Assembly (NCBI GenBank): GCA_029779375.1
Contig: JAKPAR010000141.1
Location: 1 to 5,469 of the forward strand
Direction of reading: 5' to 3'
From: Bacillota bacterium
GTDB lineage: Bacteria; Bacillota; Clostridia; Tissierellales; Sporanaerobacteraceae
DNA: 5,469 bases
The notes beneath the pieces are model-generated. The model was given only the letters and a program-made list of their open reading frames with translations, did no database searches and was not told where the DNA came from. The position numbers and the translations under genes are program-made. Positions 4,900 to 5,469 of this stretch are shown here, in pieces; position 1 is the first letter of the stretch; each line of letters opens with the position of its first letter.

Positions 4900-5469
4900 T
4901 CTTTTCAAGAATAGGTGGAAGTTCAGCTACAAATTCCTTCCCATTTAAATAATCTAAATATATAAGTCCATTCATAGCTATTTTGTATGCATGCAAAAAT
5001 TGACTATTTAGATTATATTTTTCTCTAAAATTTTTGTTTATGTTTGCATCTCCATATTTCACATCACCTACAATTGGATGACCTATATGAGATAAATGTG
5101 CTCTTATCTGATGAGTTCTCCCCGTTATAAGATCTATTTCTAGCAATGAAAATTCATTGCTTTTTTTGAGAACTTTTATATATGTAGATATTTTTTTTGC
5201 CCCATCCACATCACTTTTAACTACTTTTACCTTGTTTTTATCTTCATTTTTTAACAAATAATCCTCTAAAAGAATATCTTCTTTCAATGTCCCTTTAACC
5301 ATACATTTGTAGTATTTCTTTATACTTCTTGACTTTATTGCATTATTTATATCCTTCAGTGCCTCATAATTTTTAGCTCCAATTACAATTCCACTGGTAT
5401 TTCTATCTAATCTATTGCAAATAGATGGAGTAAATGTTCTCTCAAGTCTTGGATTATACTCTCCGCTTT
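4880..5469 (-). CDS. RluA-family pseudouridine synthase, C-terminal part (cut by window edge)
   Basis: The frame is open from the window edge (first full codon at 5467) to TAA at 4882-4880, giving 195 visible residues; the N-terminus, and any S4 RNA-binding domain, lie outside. An internal ATG at 5302 is not the start, because conserved sequence continues upstream of it. Visible residues 18-26 are NRLDRNTSG, the family motif with the catalytic aspartate (visible D21, codon at 5407-5405) that attacks the uracil ring or ribose. GRTHQIRAHL follows at visible 116-125, then HPIVGDVKYG and FLHAYKIAM, all typical of RluA/RluC/RluD enzymes. The enzyme isomerises specific uridines in rRNA or tRNA to pseudouridine; the target cannot be told from this part. 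The FTPSICNRLDR context resembles clostridial RluC/RluD-like members. The CBS gene follows 75 nt downstream. Confidence 0.95.
   Translation of the reverse strand, partial: SGEYNPRLERTFTPSICNRLDRNTSGIVIGAKNYEALKDINNAIKSRSIKKYYKCMVKGTLKEDILLEDYLLKNEDKNKVKVVKSDVDGAKKISTYIKVLKKSNEFSLLEIDLITGRTHQIRAHLSHIGHPIVGDVKYGDANINKNFREKYNLNSQFLHAYKIAMNGLIYLDYLNGKEFVAELPPILEKIERDWF
5142..5167 (+). other. Terminator-shaped hairpin on the plus strand, antisense within the pseudouridine synthase gene
   Basis: AGCAATGAA (5142-5150) and TTCATTGCT (5153-5161) are perfect reverse complements with a 2-nt centre; as RNA this would be an 8-bp stem with a 4-nt loop. On the plus strand it runs directly into T7 (5161-5167). 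This has the form of an intrinsic terminator for antisense transcription into the gene. The bases also encode SNEFSLL on the minus strand, so it may be a by-product of coding. Confidence 0.35.

Noticed and set aside
5300..5302. ATG as a possible start of the pseudouridine synthase
   Set aside because: The frame continues upstream to the window edge with the catalytic NRLDRNTSG motif, so this Met is internal.
1..5469. A mobile, defence or other novel multi-gene system
   Set aside because: All genes belong to known housekeeping or metabolic families. No transposase, integrase, toxin-antitoxin pair, nuclease, CRISPR repeat or retron-like structure was seen on either strand.

Overview
This is an AT-rich chromosomal window from what looks like a low-GC anaerobic Firmicute of the Clostridia/Tissierellia type. 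The evidence is Lys/Ile/Asn-rich proteins, strong AGGAGG-type Shine-Dalgarno (SD) sites, several TTG/GTG starts, sigma-A-like promoters and a kind of nucleoside kinase common in anaerobic Firmicutes. The genus cannot be told from this sequence. All six genes lie on the minus strand, so transcription runs from high to low coordinates. I see no tRNA, rRNA, CRISPR array, insertion sequence or prophage gene, and no unlabelled stretch longer than 300 bases.

In transcription order: (1) 5469-4880, the C-terminal part of an RluA-family pseudouridine synthase, cut by the window edge. (2) 4804-4376, a two-CBS-domain protein with a TTG start and its own likely promoter inside the end of the synthase gene. 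It ends in a perfect 19-bp terminator hairpin (4332-4377) that contains its stop codon. (3) 4270-2609, a nucleoside (uridine) kinase with a ThrRS-like TGS/SAD N-terminus. Its SD site shows that the start is probably five codons downstream of the longest reading frame. (4) 2574-1657, glutaminase (glsA), 34 nt behind the kinase and with its own SD. (5) 1576-488, an enolase-superfamily dipeptide epimerase very like Bacillus subtilis L-Ala-D/L-Glu epimerase (YkfB), with a GTG start and a good extended -10 promoter at 1608-1635. (6) 476-1, the N-terminus of a PAS-type sensory protein, 11 nt behind the epimerase and probably translationally coupled to it.

Functionally the window splits at the 4332-4377 terminator. 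Upstream are RNA modification and a CBS ligand sensor. Downstream are a nucleoside kinase and two enzymes that feed glutamate pools: glutaminase makes Glu from Gln, and the epimerase converts L-Ala-D-Glu from cell-wall turnover to L-Ala-L-Glu, which peptidases can split. The coupled PAS protein may sense a related signal, but that is inference.

The region is mostly ordinary housekeeping. The points most worth a second look are the kinase N-terminus that has lost all four ThrRS editing-site residues, the epimerase/PAS-sensor coupling, a tandem 8-bp repeat against the epimerase promoter, and a terminator-shaped hairpin antisense to the pseudouridine synthase gene.
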